Of a stretch of 64,000 nt of DNA, positions 22,187 to 32,671 are shown one piece after another. The notes under the pieces are model-generated. The model made no database searches and had not been told where the DNA came from. It saw only the letters and a list, made by a program, of their open reading frames with translations. Origin of the DNA: Parasponia andersonii (Eukaryota > Streptophyta > Magnoliopsida > Rosales > Cannabaceae); NCBI GenBank assembly GCA_002914805.1, contig JXTB01000116.1, positions 448,853 through 512,852 of the forward strand, read 5' to 3'. Made by a program: the position numbers and the translations under genes. Each line of letters opens with the position of its first letter. Position 1 is the stretch's first letter.

Positions 22187-24214
22187 GTATATTTGAATTT
22201 TTTTAGGTTAAATATATATTTCCTTTTTCTGTTTTTTTTTTTTTTTTTGCAAAAAACTTCCTGTTCTTACATTTTTTGTTTTGTACTAGATCATGGTGAA
22301 AATTGATCAAGATATTTATCATAATGAATATTATTTAGTACGTAGATATATCCCTTCAATTCATAGTAACTATCCTATTAGTTTTCCTCCCCCCTACTAA
22401 AAACCATCACTAAGTTCTCCTTCTCTTACATAAAATAAAATGTATGAAGTCTATATATATATATATATATATATATATGCTGAAATATTATTTAGAATTA
22501 TCTGGTACATATACTCTCTCTCTCTCTCCATTACGATTGTTGATGACTGCAGCCAGAGAAAGCGAGCTCTTCTCTACTTTTTTTCAACCCCTAANTTTTT
22601 TTTTTTTCTTTGGCACTAATCCAAGGTACGTGTTCTACATTAAACCATGCTAAGCTTTTATTTTTTTTCGCTATCTTGATGAATATGGTTCCATAAAATT
22701 AAAGTTATGATTAATTAAACGAAGGGTAGACTTATCCTTTGGTGTTTATTGTTCTAGATTACAATCACTATACATCCTAGAATCATTGTTTATTTACTGA
22801 AATTGGAGCTCTTTTATTTTGTAATTGATCAAGGTTTATAAAATACATGCTAAAACTGAAACTATTTTTGTTTCAATAAAAAACTGAAACTTTTAAAAAA
22901 ATAGTAATAATTTTTAGCTTTATTTGGTTTTATTTCTTCGTTTATACAGTAAAATAAAACAACTATATGTTTGCTTTCCGAAAAATATATATATATATAT
23001 ATATATGTTCTTGTAATTAGCTACTTTTTCTTTTTGTTTTGGATCCGGATTTGATTTGAGCAGGTTTTTCTCTTCTTTTTTTTTTTATATAAAAAAAGCG
23101 GTTCTTACTCTTCCGAAAATTTTTTTTCTTTATAAAAATTGTGAAGAAATGAGATTTTATAAATTTCCTTAAAAAAAAAGAAATAAGAAAATATATATAA
23201 GTACATATTAGGTTATTATATATTTATGAAGAGAATCTCGCATATAGATTGTAGAAGACTGGATCCACGTATTATCCACATCACTTTAACATACGTACAC
23301 ATGGGCTCTTTAAAAATATGATATCAATCAGAAAGTGTTTAGGGCCCAATATCCTTCTTTTGGGCCTTATTTTTTCCCCAAGATTCCATATGCAAGTGTT
23401 GTGGTATATGGGAAAAATTCCGATTACCACTTATAAGACAATTAATTATTTGTAAATAACATTTTCTTTGTTTGAATTTATACCATTTTTATTTTTCAAA
23501 AAAATTTGCTTCGTTTGTTGGTTGTCCCTACGAAATCAATTACTGAGGAAAAGTTTAGCCGTGGTAGTTAATATAGAATATAATAGGCTACTTAACCCAC
23601 AGAATATATATGCAGTATGATCCCTATGAGATTCAATTTAACCAAGTAAATTATGAGGAAATTAAAGTAGGTAGAGATCTATGTATAACGTTATTCATTA
23701 AAATATGTCACTAACCAATCCAATCCAATTACAAAGCTAATTAAAGAGGCTAATCCATAAAAATAACAAGGGTAAGTGGTATTGGGGAGTATAATATATT
23801 AAGTGGCACCGGAGCATGGATACTAACACTTTAGAATACTTAAAATATGGTAAGTGTAAGTGGTGTTAGAGCATATAAGTTGTATAACTTGTATTGAGGT
23901 GCATAGCGGACTTTGGTAAAGTGCTAATCTATTAAAAAAATGACGTGTAATAAACTCATATGTTCAATGTTTTTTCCTTTCAAGTCTGCATATATATTGG
24001 ATTATGTCGGTATTATTGTATTCCAAAAACTCGTATCCGATCAATCATTAGATTTTCAAAATTTGTATCAAATAATTTATTTTAGATCAAATAATATCGA
24101 ATCAAGTCAGTTATCCAATCAGATTGGATAATTTTTACAAACTTCTAAGAATAAGTGTTCACTTCATTATTTTAATCTTCTAATAAATGAAACATATCAA
24201 TTTATGTGCTTCGA
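20188..24214. other. Intergenic AT-rich DNA between copia A and B
   Basis: No gene is recognised. It contains (TA)n tracts (about 20930-20946, 21143-21158, 22453-22478, 22983-23006), (CT)n near 22150-22166, a 152-bp-period direct duplication (21469-21757), a single N at 22594 in a poly(T) context, and purine/pyrimidine homopolymer runs. The short ORFs here are low-complexity. Confidence 0.55.
21469..21757. repeat. Direct duplication, period ~152 bp
   Basis: The segment from GTAGCTATTAATATAATACC (21471) to GTAAATAAAATATA (~21607) recurs at 21623-21756 with few substitutions and a 3-bp indel (CTTCTTCTCC versus CTTCTCC). Both copies contain CTCCTTTTGCCGGATAG or its one-base variant. Non-coding. 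Confidence 0.85.
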
Positions 24215-24219
24215 ATATG

Positions 24220-24679
24220 TGTTGAAAATAAACTTGTTTAAGGCCATAAGAAATATTTAAACTCATCAACATGAGACCCAATAAGTTGGAGTTAGCCCAA
24301 GTGCAAAACTCATAAAAGAAAAAAGCTCAAATCCAAATTAAAGAAGATTTTCACCTAGAATCTTCTAGTGTTAGTTAGATGTTAGCTTTTTACATGTAAA
24401 TTATTTGATTATTATTAGAAGGGTGTAGAAGAAAATATGTGTGGTTTAAAGATTTTTGTAATTGTTTATCTGTGTGGTTCTCATTATTTCTCATGTAGTA
24501 TAAATACCCCTCCCTATTTGAGTTCTAAGTATCAAATAAGAAGCAAAGCTTCTAAGAATGAAGAGAAGAGAGAAAGAAGCATAGCTTCTAGTGAGTGAGT
24601 GAGCTTGAAGAGTGAAGTTGAGAATTTTCTTTTGTAAAAGTATTTGAGTGAATAATAAAGTTTGTTTTACTTTTCAACA
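24220..24679 (+). repeat. 5' LTR of copia element B
   Basis: 460 bp, starts TGTTGAAAATAAAC and ends TTCAACA. The TATA box (AGTATAAATACCCC) is near 24498. Confidence 0.93.
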
Positions 24680-24682
24680 AAG

Positions 24683-24694
24683 TAGTATCAAAGC
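24683..24694 (+). other. Mutated primer-binding site of copia B
   Basis: TAGTATCAAAGC in place of the TGGTATCAGAGC seen in A; both changes are G-to-A. It should weaken pairing with tRNA-iMet. Confidence 0.85.
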
Positions 24695-25170
24695 AAGGTT
24701 GTGAGTTCTCTAGAAATTCGAAGTATGCTCTGTAGTTGCAGCTTTGACTGATCTTCTATATCAGAAAAGAATTCTTGAGATTGAGAATATTAGCCATTTG
24801 TTCCAAACATACTACTATTACATATCAAATCGAAGAGCTCGACAAGATGAACAGATTGCCATAAGAATCAGCCCAATCGGAGTCCGAACGAGTCAGAACG
24901 AGTCGTCAGAAGTTTGCTGCCATAAATTGAATCAACTCACTGAGTTGAGTCGAGTCAGAGTTGTTTGACCGATCCGTTAGAGCTGTTGACCAAGACATCA
25001 GAGCCGAGCCGTCAGAGCCGTTGACCAGCGTTGACCATTGATCGAGCGTTGACTTTGACCATTGACTTTGACCAAGTCGATATAAAATCAATCTTAAGGT
25101 TTTTCGGCATTCTGGATCTATCTGTGTAGTCGAAATTTCCAAAAACTTACTCCGTTAAGAGTTATAGCTA
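24695..25170 (+). promoter_or_regulatory. Leader of copia B with TTGAC array
   Basis: Collinear with the leader of A. It keeps the similar open frame (24744-24968) and about eight TTGAC cores between 24965 and 25075, several spaced 6-7 bp apart near 25049-25072. The arrays differ from A by small indels. Confidence 0.5.
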
Positions 25171-26180
25171 CCGGCAGTTTAGCATTTCTTTAAGTTCCAC
25201 CACTTCAAGGTAATAACTTTGATAATTAGACTATCAAAATGAAAGTCCTCCTTAGAGCACATGATATTTGAAAAGTAGTAGAGAAAGGCTATAAAGAGCC
25301 AGGAGATGAGGCAACACTATCTTCAACACAGAAGGATAGTTTAAAAGATTTAAGAAAGAGAGACAAAAAAACTCTCTTCCTTATCTACCAGGCCCTAGAT
25401 GACGAAGGGTTTGAGAAAATCTCAAGTGCAACCTCTGCTAAGGAAGCATGGGAGAAACTTCAAATTTTATACAAAGGAGAAAAAAAGGTCAAAAAGGTCC
25501 GCCTTCAGACTCTAAGAGGAGAGTTTGATTTATTACGCATGACGAAGACTGAGTTAGTTTCTGACTATTTTTCTAGAGTTTTAACCATTTCGAATCAAAT
25601 GAAGCGAAATGGTGAGAAACTTGAAAATGTTACGATTCTGGAAAAAAATTTTCGATCGTTAGACCCAAAGTTCGAGAATATTGTTATTGTCATCGAATAA
25701 ACTAAAGATTTGGGAGCCATGATAATAGAACAATGCTTGGGTTCTTTACAAGCTTATGAGGAAAAGAAAAAGAAGAAGCTAAATTTTAAGGAACAGCTTC
25801 TCAAGACACAACTTATAAAGAAAGAAGATAGCCAATGTAGCGAAAGAAGTCAACGTGGTCGTGGTAGAAGACAAGCCTGAGGACAAGGATATGGTACAAG
25901 TTGAGGTCGTGGATGAGGTTAGAATTCCAACAACCACAATTATCAAATCAACAATTTCGAAAGAGGAGAAAGCTCTACAAGAGGTCGTAGTAGAGGTCGA
26001 ATGAACTTAAGGCCTGAGAAGTCTCAAGTTGAATGTTTCAATTGTCACAAGTTTGGACATTATGCTAGAGAGTATAAAGTACCCAATAGCAGAATTGAAG
26101 AGAAAGTCAATTACGTTGAAGAAAAAAGGGAAGAAAATGGCACCGTGCTACTAGCATATAAAGACAACAATGGAGGACAA
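25171..26180 (+). pseudogene. Gag of copia B
   Basis: Collinear with gag of A but without a start codon (ATA at 25171). It keeps the CCACCACTTCAAGG segment that A has lost. Stops at about 25198, 25229 and 25262. The knuckle reads CFNCHKFGHYAREY, so the last zinc ligand Cys is Tyr. Confidence 0.85.
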
Positions 26181-26185
26181 GACAA

Positions 26186-26585
26186 CATATGGTATCTTGA
26201 CAACAATCATATATGTGGGTGTCGATCAATGTTTATAGAGCTTGATGAATCATTCAGTGGGAGTGTTTCTTTCGGTGATGATTCAAAAGTAGCGGTAAAA
26301 GGAAAAGGTAAAATTCTTATCCGCTTAAAAAATGGGGGGCATTAATTTATTTCAAATGTTTATTTTGTATCCATAATGAAAACAAACATCTTGAGTTTGG
26401 GATAACTCTTAGAGAAAGACTATGATATTCACTTGAAAGATTATAGTCTTTCTATAAGAGATAACAATATGAACTTGATTGCCAAGGTGCCTATGTCAAG
26501 AAATAGAATGTTCTTATTGAACATTCAAAATGATATGACAAAATGTCTGAAAGCACGTTACAAGGATTCACCATAGCTATGGCAT
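26186..26585 (+). pseudogene. Protease of copia B (active-site motif partly deleted)
   Basis: The frame reads WYLDNNHICG: the catalytic Asp is kept, but the TGAS that should follow is missing, an in-frame loss of about 12 bp relative to A. Stops follow at about 26345, 26403 and 26575. Confidence 0.8.
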
Positions 26586-27446
26586 TTGAGATTCGGACAT
26601 CTCAACTTTAGAGGACTAGAGCTACTGTCCAAGAAAGAAATGGTGAGAGGCTTGCCATGCATCAATCATCCTGATCAACTTTGTGAAAGATACTTACTCG
26701 AGAAGCAATTCAGGAAAAGCTTTCCAAAAGAGTCGAATTCAAGAGCCCAAAAGCCACTAGAACTCGTGCATACAGATGTGTGCGGTCCGATCAAACCAAG
26801 TTCTTTCGGTAAGAGCAACTACTTCTTGCTCTTTATTGATGATTTCTCAAGAGAGACTTGGGTTTATTTCTTGAAACAAAAATCAGAAGTCTTTGAAGCT
26901 TTCAAGAAGTTCAAGGCTGCTGTAGAGAAGGAAAGCGGTCTTTAGATCAAAGCCATAAGATCTGATAGAGGAGGAGAATTCACTTCAAAAGAGTTCCAAG
27001 AATTCTGCGAAGCAAATGGAATTCGACGACCTTTAACTGTTCCAAGATCCCCTCAACAAAATGGCATGGCAGAAAGGAAGAACCGGACCATCCTCAACAT
27101 AGCTTGAAGCATGCTGAAAAGTAAAAGATTACCCAAAAAGTTATGGGTAGAAGCTATTGCATGCGCAGTTTACTTGTCCAATCGATCTCTAACAAGAAGT
27201 GTGTGGGGAAAGACACGACAAGAAGCATGGAGCGGAAGAAAGCCTGGGATCTCCCACTTGAGAGTCTTTGGAAGCATAGCCCATATGCATGTGCCAGACG
27301 AACATAGAACCAAGCTTGATGATAAAAGTGAGAAGTTCATTTTCATCGGCTACGACACCAACTATAAAGGATATAAGTTATACAATCCTAACAATGGAAA
27401 AGTAATTATCAGTCGAGATGTAATATTCGATGAAGAAGGTGAATGA
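26586..27446 (+). pseudogene. Integrase of copia B
   Basis: Contains HTDVCGPIKPSSF, IRSDRGGEF (after a CAG-to-TAG stop at about 26943) and PQQNGMAERKNRT, plus the tail VHVPDEHRTKLDDKSEKF. The zinc side has a CERYLLEKQ variant in which the second Cys of CxxC is Tyr. A stop at 27446 (TGG-to-TGA) ends it. Confidence 0.9.
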
Positions 27447-27699
27447 GACTTTGGCTCTCAAACAAATGACTACAATTTCTTTCCACAATTTGAAGATATG
27501 GAAACACCAGTAGAGCAAGCGAGAGAAGTCTATCAAGAGGCTATTACTCCACCTTCCTCACCGATATCATCTACTCATGAAGACTCACCTCCATCTTTCT
27601 TAACTGAGAGGCATGAAGAACGTACAAGAAGTCTTGAAGATCTATATGAGGTGACTAATAGACTTGAAAATCTCACTCTATTTTGCCTATTTGCTGTTT

Positions 27700-29231
27700 G
27701 TGAACCGGTGAACTTCCAAGAGGCTGTACAAGATGAAAAATAGAGAAATACGATAAATGAAGAAGTCAAAGCCATAGAGAAGAACGACATTTGGGAACTA
27801 TCCATTTTTCCTAAAGGTCATAAAGCTATCAGTGTAAAATGGGTGTACAAGGTAAAGAAAAATGCCAATGGAGAGGTAGAAATATACAAAGCAAGGCTAG
27901 TCGCGAAAGGCTATAGTCAAAGAGCCGGCATTGACTACGACAAGGTATTCACTCCTGTTGTACGATTGGAAACTATAAGATTAATTATTTCTCTTGCTGC
28001 TCAAAACAAATGGAAGATTCATCAGATGGATGTAAAGTTCGTATTTCTAAATGGAGTTCTTGAAGAAGAGGTTTATATCTAACAACTATTAGGTTATGAG
28101 ATAAAATGGTATAAAGATAAGGTTTTGAAGCTGAAGAAGGCTCTTTACGGTCTAAAGAAAGCATCAAGAGCATGGAACAACCGAATTGACAAATATTTCC
28201 AAGAGAATGAATTCATTAAGTGCCCTTAGGACAATGCTCTCTATGTTAAGACTAAAGATGGTGATATTTTGGTCGTATGCTTTTATGTGGATGATCTCAT
28301 ATTCACTGGAAGTAATCCAAGAATGTTTGACGAATTTAAGAGAGTAATGACGCATGAGTTTGAAATGACAGACATCGGACTTATGGTATATTACCTCGGT
28401 ATAGAGGTCAGGCAAAAAGAGGAAGGCATCTTTATCTCCCAAGAAAGCTATACAAAGGAGATCCTGAAGAAGTTTAATATGGATGATTGCAAGCTAATAA
28501 GTACACCAGTGGAGTGTGGAATAAAATTATTCAAAGATGATGAAATAGAAAAGGTGGATCCAACACTTTTTAAGAGTCTTGTTGGATGCCTTAGGTACTT
28601 GACATGTACAAGGCCCGATATTCTCTATACAACTGGACTAGTGAGTCGTTACATGGAAACTCCAACAACTACTCACTTCAAAGCTTCAAAGAGAATTCTC
28701 TATTACCTAAAAGGTACGATCAATCTTGGCTTGTTCTATTCAGTTTCTAATGATTACAAACTCGTTGGTTACAGTGATAGTGATTGGGCCGGAGATACTG
28801 ATGATCGAAAAAGTATAACTAGTTCTATGTTTTTCATGGGAGAAACTGCCTTCACCTGGGTATTTAAGAAACAACCGATTTTCACCCTTTCAACATGCGA
28901 AGCTGAGTATGTAGCTGCTACGTCATATGTTACTCATGCAATCTGGCTAAGAAGGTTGTTGAAAGAGTTAAACATGCCTCAAAAGGAGCCAACAGAGATT
29001 TGTATTGACAATAAGTTAGCAATAGCTTTGGCTAAAAATCCAGTATTTCATGACCGAAGTAAGCATATCAATACTCGCTATCATTATATAAAAGAAGGTA
29101 TTGCAAACAAAGAAATACAATTAGAGTATGTGAGATCACATGATCAGATTGCTGATATTTTCACCAAGCCACTCAAGTTTGAAGACTTTACAAGATTAAG
29201 AAATTTACTTAGTATTATAAAACAAGTTTAA
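27700..29231 (+). pseudogene. RT and RNase H of copia B
   Basis: RT blocks VKKNANGEVEIYKARLVAKG and HQMDVKFVFLNG (~27843-28082) precede a CAA-to-TAA stop. From 28269 an open 320-codon frame runs through the catalytic CFYVDDLIFTGSN, the connection (SLVGCLRYLTCTRPDI) and RNase H (GYSDSDWAGDTDDRKS, LSTCEAEYVAA, SHDQIADIFTKPL) to its natural stop. It is the best preserved coding piece of either copia copy, but it lacks the RT N-terminus in frame. Confidence 0.92.
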
Positions 29232-29238
29232 GGAGGGG

Positions 29239-29724
29239 TATTGAAAATAAACTTGTTTAAGCCCATAAAAAATATTTAAGCCTATCAACATGAGGCTAAT
29301 AAGTTGGAGTTAGCCCAAGTGCAAAACTCATAAAAAAAAAAAGCCCAAGTCCAAATTAAAGAAGCCTTCCACCTAGAATCTTCTAATGTTAGTTAGTTAG
29401 ATATTAGCTTTTTACATGTGAATTATTTGATTATTATTAGAAGTGTGTAGAAGAAAATATGTGTGGTTTAAGAATTTTTGTAATTATTTATTTGTGTGGT
29501 TCTCATTGTTTCTCATGTAGTATAAATACCCCTCCTATTTGAGTTCTAAGCATCAAGTAAGAAGCAAAGCTTCTAAGAGTGAAGAGAAGAGAGAAAGAAG
29601 CATAGCTTCTAGTGAGTGAGTGAGTGAGTGAGTGAGTGAGTGAATGAGCTTGAAAAGTGAAGTTGAGAATTTTCTCTTGTAAAAGTATTTGAGTGAATAA
29701 TAAAATTTATTTTACTTTCCAACA
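29239..29724 (+). repeat. 3' LTR of copia element B
   Basis: 486 bp, starts TATTGAAAATAAAC after polypurine tract AAGGAGGGG and ends TTCCAACA. Part of the excess over the 5' LTR is explained by a longer GAGT repeat (about 29610-29640). Confidence 0.93.
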
Positions 29725-30006
29725 ATATGGAACTGATTTACTAGTTATTGGCAAATATTTGATATACCAAGTCTATAAACTAATATATCATTTAAAATGT
29801 ATACTTATAATCTATAAGAATATATAGAAAGGAGAATCAACTTGGGAATTGAGTCTTTGATCTAGTAACTTAGGTTTTTTTTTAATATTTTTATCGTTTT
29901 ATTTGCTTTTTATGGTAATCAATAGAGAGGACACGTATCATTATTAATTTTTTATTTTGGACTTTTCCATGCAAAAGTAAATCTTTCTCTATTGTCTTAT
30001 TAGAAC

Positions 30007-30389
30007 TAGGGGTGATAATATAGGTCATGACAGGATAACACGACTCGAAACCCGCATGATTAGTTAAACCTGCTTGACACATAATTGACTCGAATTGACA
30101 CGATTAAGTGATTTTTTAATAAATTATATTAAATAATTATTTTCAAAAAAAATATTTTTTTATGAATTTCTTGTAGATAAAATAAAAATATAAAGCTAAT
30201 GAACTAGTTTCTCTTACTATATTAAAACTTAATTAAAAAAATCGAGTAAACTAACAATTATACTATTTATATACGTTTTGACTCATCAATCTGCACGTCG
30301 TTTTCATTAAACAGGTGACACGTAGGTTAATCTATTAACAACACGATTTAATTAGGTTAAACACGATACGACACAGATTGCCACCCCTA
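30007..30389. mobile_element. hAT-type MITE
   Basis: 383 bp with terminal inverted repeats TAGGGGTGATAAT and (reverse-complemented right end) TAGGGGTGGCAAT, flanked by a perfect 8-bp duplication ATTAGAAC (29999-30006 and 30390-30397). An 8-bp duplication with TAGGGGTG-type ends is typical of hAT elements. The interior is AT-rich with no transposase, so it is non-autonomous. Confidence 0.9.
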
Positions 30390-30397
30390 ATTAGAAC

Positions 30398-30498
30398 TAT
30401 TACTTTCTATTTTTATCATTTTCTATGTATATAGTTCATAAAGTAAAAAGTTTATATTTAAGTTTTTATTATAACTATAGTCACGTGCATTTAAACTA

Positions 30499-30544
<46 letters not shown>

Positions 30545-31020
30545 ATATAATAGTTATTTGGGTCATTATAAATTTTAACCCTATTTTATAACATAAAATG
30601 AAAAAATAGACAAATTATAAATTATTTATAAAATTAAGACTTTCATTGAATAAAAATTCAGAATTCTAATATTCCCCTTATTTTACCTTGGCCGAAAAGT
30701 TTTGAGTATATCAAAAAAGATAAAAGTAAAGGAGGTGGGGCAGTAAAAGTGGTCGACCATGTTCGATTAGCAGTCGAAATTTTTCAACTGCCATCCAAAA
30801 ATTTTCAATTGGAATTGAAATATTTAATCTTCGGTTGAAAATTTTTAACCAACCGTCGAAAATGAATTGAGCGACAAGTTGAAATTTTTTGACTACAAGT
30901 AAAAAAATCGAGAAAAATAGGACGTGTGACAAGGATCAAGATCGAGATCAGTGATGGTAGTGAGGTATTATAGGTGATGGTGGTAGAAACTACTCAATAT
31001 TTGTTAGAGAAGAATGTAAT
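30398..31020. other. Intergenic DNA between hAT elements
   Basis: A (TA)n tract at about 30500-30540. Around 30770-30890 several inverted and direct versions of a TCGAAATTTTTCAACTG-like word suggest a decayed fold-back repeat. No gene. Confidence 0.45.
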
Positions 31021-31884
31021 TAGAGGTGTCAAATAGGCCTGGGCCAGTCTACCTCACGAAATTTTCGAGTTAGGACAGAGAAACTAAATATCAGGCCTAG
31101 TCTGGCCTACAAATCTGCTTAAAATTAGGCCAAGATGGGCCATAATGGGCAAACGGTGGGCTAACATGTTATTAGTTTTTTTTTCGCTTTGATCTAAATA
31201 AAATTTAAACATAAAAATGACTATTAATATGTAATACCATTAAATTATATATATAATTTTTATTTTTGTCATTTAAAATCTAATTATAATATTATTTAAC
31301 ATGTACAAAAATTATCTATTTACATATATTTTTTTAAAAATATCAATGTGGATTAAGCTTTGTGGGTTAGTCTAAGTTCCAAAGAAAAAGTACGGTACTA
31401 GTCCGACCCAGGTCCATATTATATGGGCCTGGACCAGCCTATTATATATAGAAGGAGTCAGGATGTGCCTCGATCATAGGCTTATAAACTTGACTAGGTC
31501 CGGTCCACATTTCTATTATCTCATATTTAATTATTCTATATAATTTTAAATATATTTCTTAATTAGAATTTTAAAAGTCTTAATTAAATATTTTTATTTG
31601 TCTTTTTTTTGTTTATTTTTAATTTATTTAAATTTTAAAATAATATAATTGAATTTTAGGCTCACATTTGATATTTTAAAACATAAACAACAATGAAATT
31701 AGGCCCGCATAAGCACAACTTATTTAAGCCCATATAAAATGTGAACTAGGCTTGCGAGTCGTGTCGGACTCTTTAATAAGAATATGAGTCAGACCGAACT
31801 AGCCTATATTTTAAGTAGAATAAATCTAGATTTGGTACAAAACCCATATGAACTTATCAAATGTAAGCCGGCCGTTCATCTCTA
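31021..31884. mobile_element. Probable hAT-like non-autonomous element
   Basis: The left end TAGAGGTGTCAAATAGGCCTG and the reverse-complemented right end TAGAGATGAACGGCCGGC are related. The subterminal regions are rich in GGCC words, as often seen in plant hAT MITEs. I found no convincing 8-bp duplication (AATGTAAT left, ATATTTTT right), so the boundaries and class remain tentative. Confidence 0.5.
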
Positions 31885-32597
31885 ATATTTTTTTCGTGGG
31901 CTGGCTGATTTAATATAAGCCATTCTCATAAAGGTGCCGATATTATAATTGCTAGTTTTTCTTTCGTAACTTCTGCTCATTGTAATTAAAAAACCAATTG
32001 AAAATCTTTTAATCTAGTTTTGGCTTTTTGGTTTGTTATATTAACGGATTTTATGAGAGAAAATTGAGAAATGAATAGACTCAACAAAAGTTTGTTAGGA
32101 AAGTTCAGAATAGCTATAACTAACTATGTACAGCTGTAGGCTGAGAGTCATTACGCCTTTTTCATTGCCTTTGCATATTTCAAATCAGAAAAATAAATGA
32201 ATAAACAATTCAATTCATTCGATCTAACCGTAGATCTTAATATACATCATCAAAGCAATGATTCCTAATATTTTCTGACTACTTTTCTGTTTGTTTCCTG
32301 CGAAAATACATAACCGTAAGTCATAAATACAGTATAGAGACATAGATTACCTTTTAGTTTTCTCTTCAAATTGTCCTCTCAAGTCAATGTGCGAATCTTC
32401 CTATTGATCCTCGCACCTGGCCGAGCTCTGAAATTGAATGAATAAATTAACCAAACACATATGTGATTTCTCTTTCTCTCCATTTCACATCTATTCCACA
32501 GGAAGATAGATATACACATTTATACATACATACACATATTTTGTGTATTTACAGTTATATATAACACAGATACACGCGTACAGTCAAATTTATGTGC

Positions 32598-32671
<74 letters not shown>

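Larger units (their letters stand above)
24220..29724 (+). mobile_element. Ty1/copia LTR retrotransposon B, gap-free, inactivated
   Basis: 5' LTR 24220-24679 and 3' LTR 29239-29724, with a perfect 5-bp duplication ATATG (24215-24219, 29725-29729). Same family and gene order as element A and collinear with it over the whole interior. The polyprotein has stops typical of C-to-T/G-to-A change (for example at about 26345, 26403, 26575, 26943, 27106, 27446, 27740 and 28081). However, the final 320 codons (28269-29231) are open. The start codon of gag is ATA, the primer site is mutated, the gag knuckle has lost its last Cys, and the protease motif is partly deleted. Confidence 0.95.
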
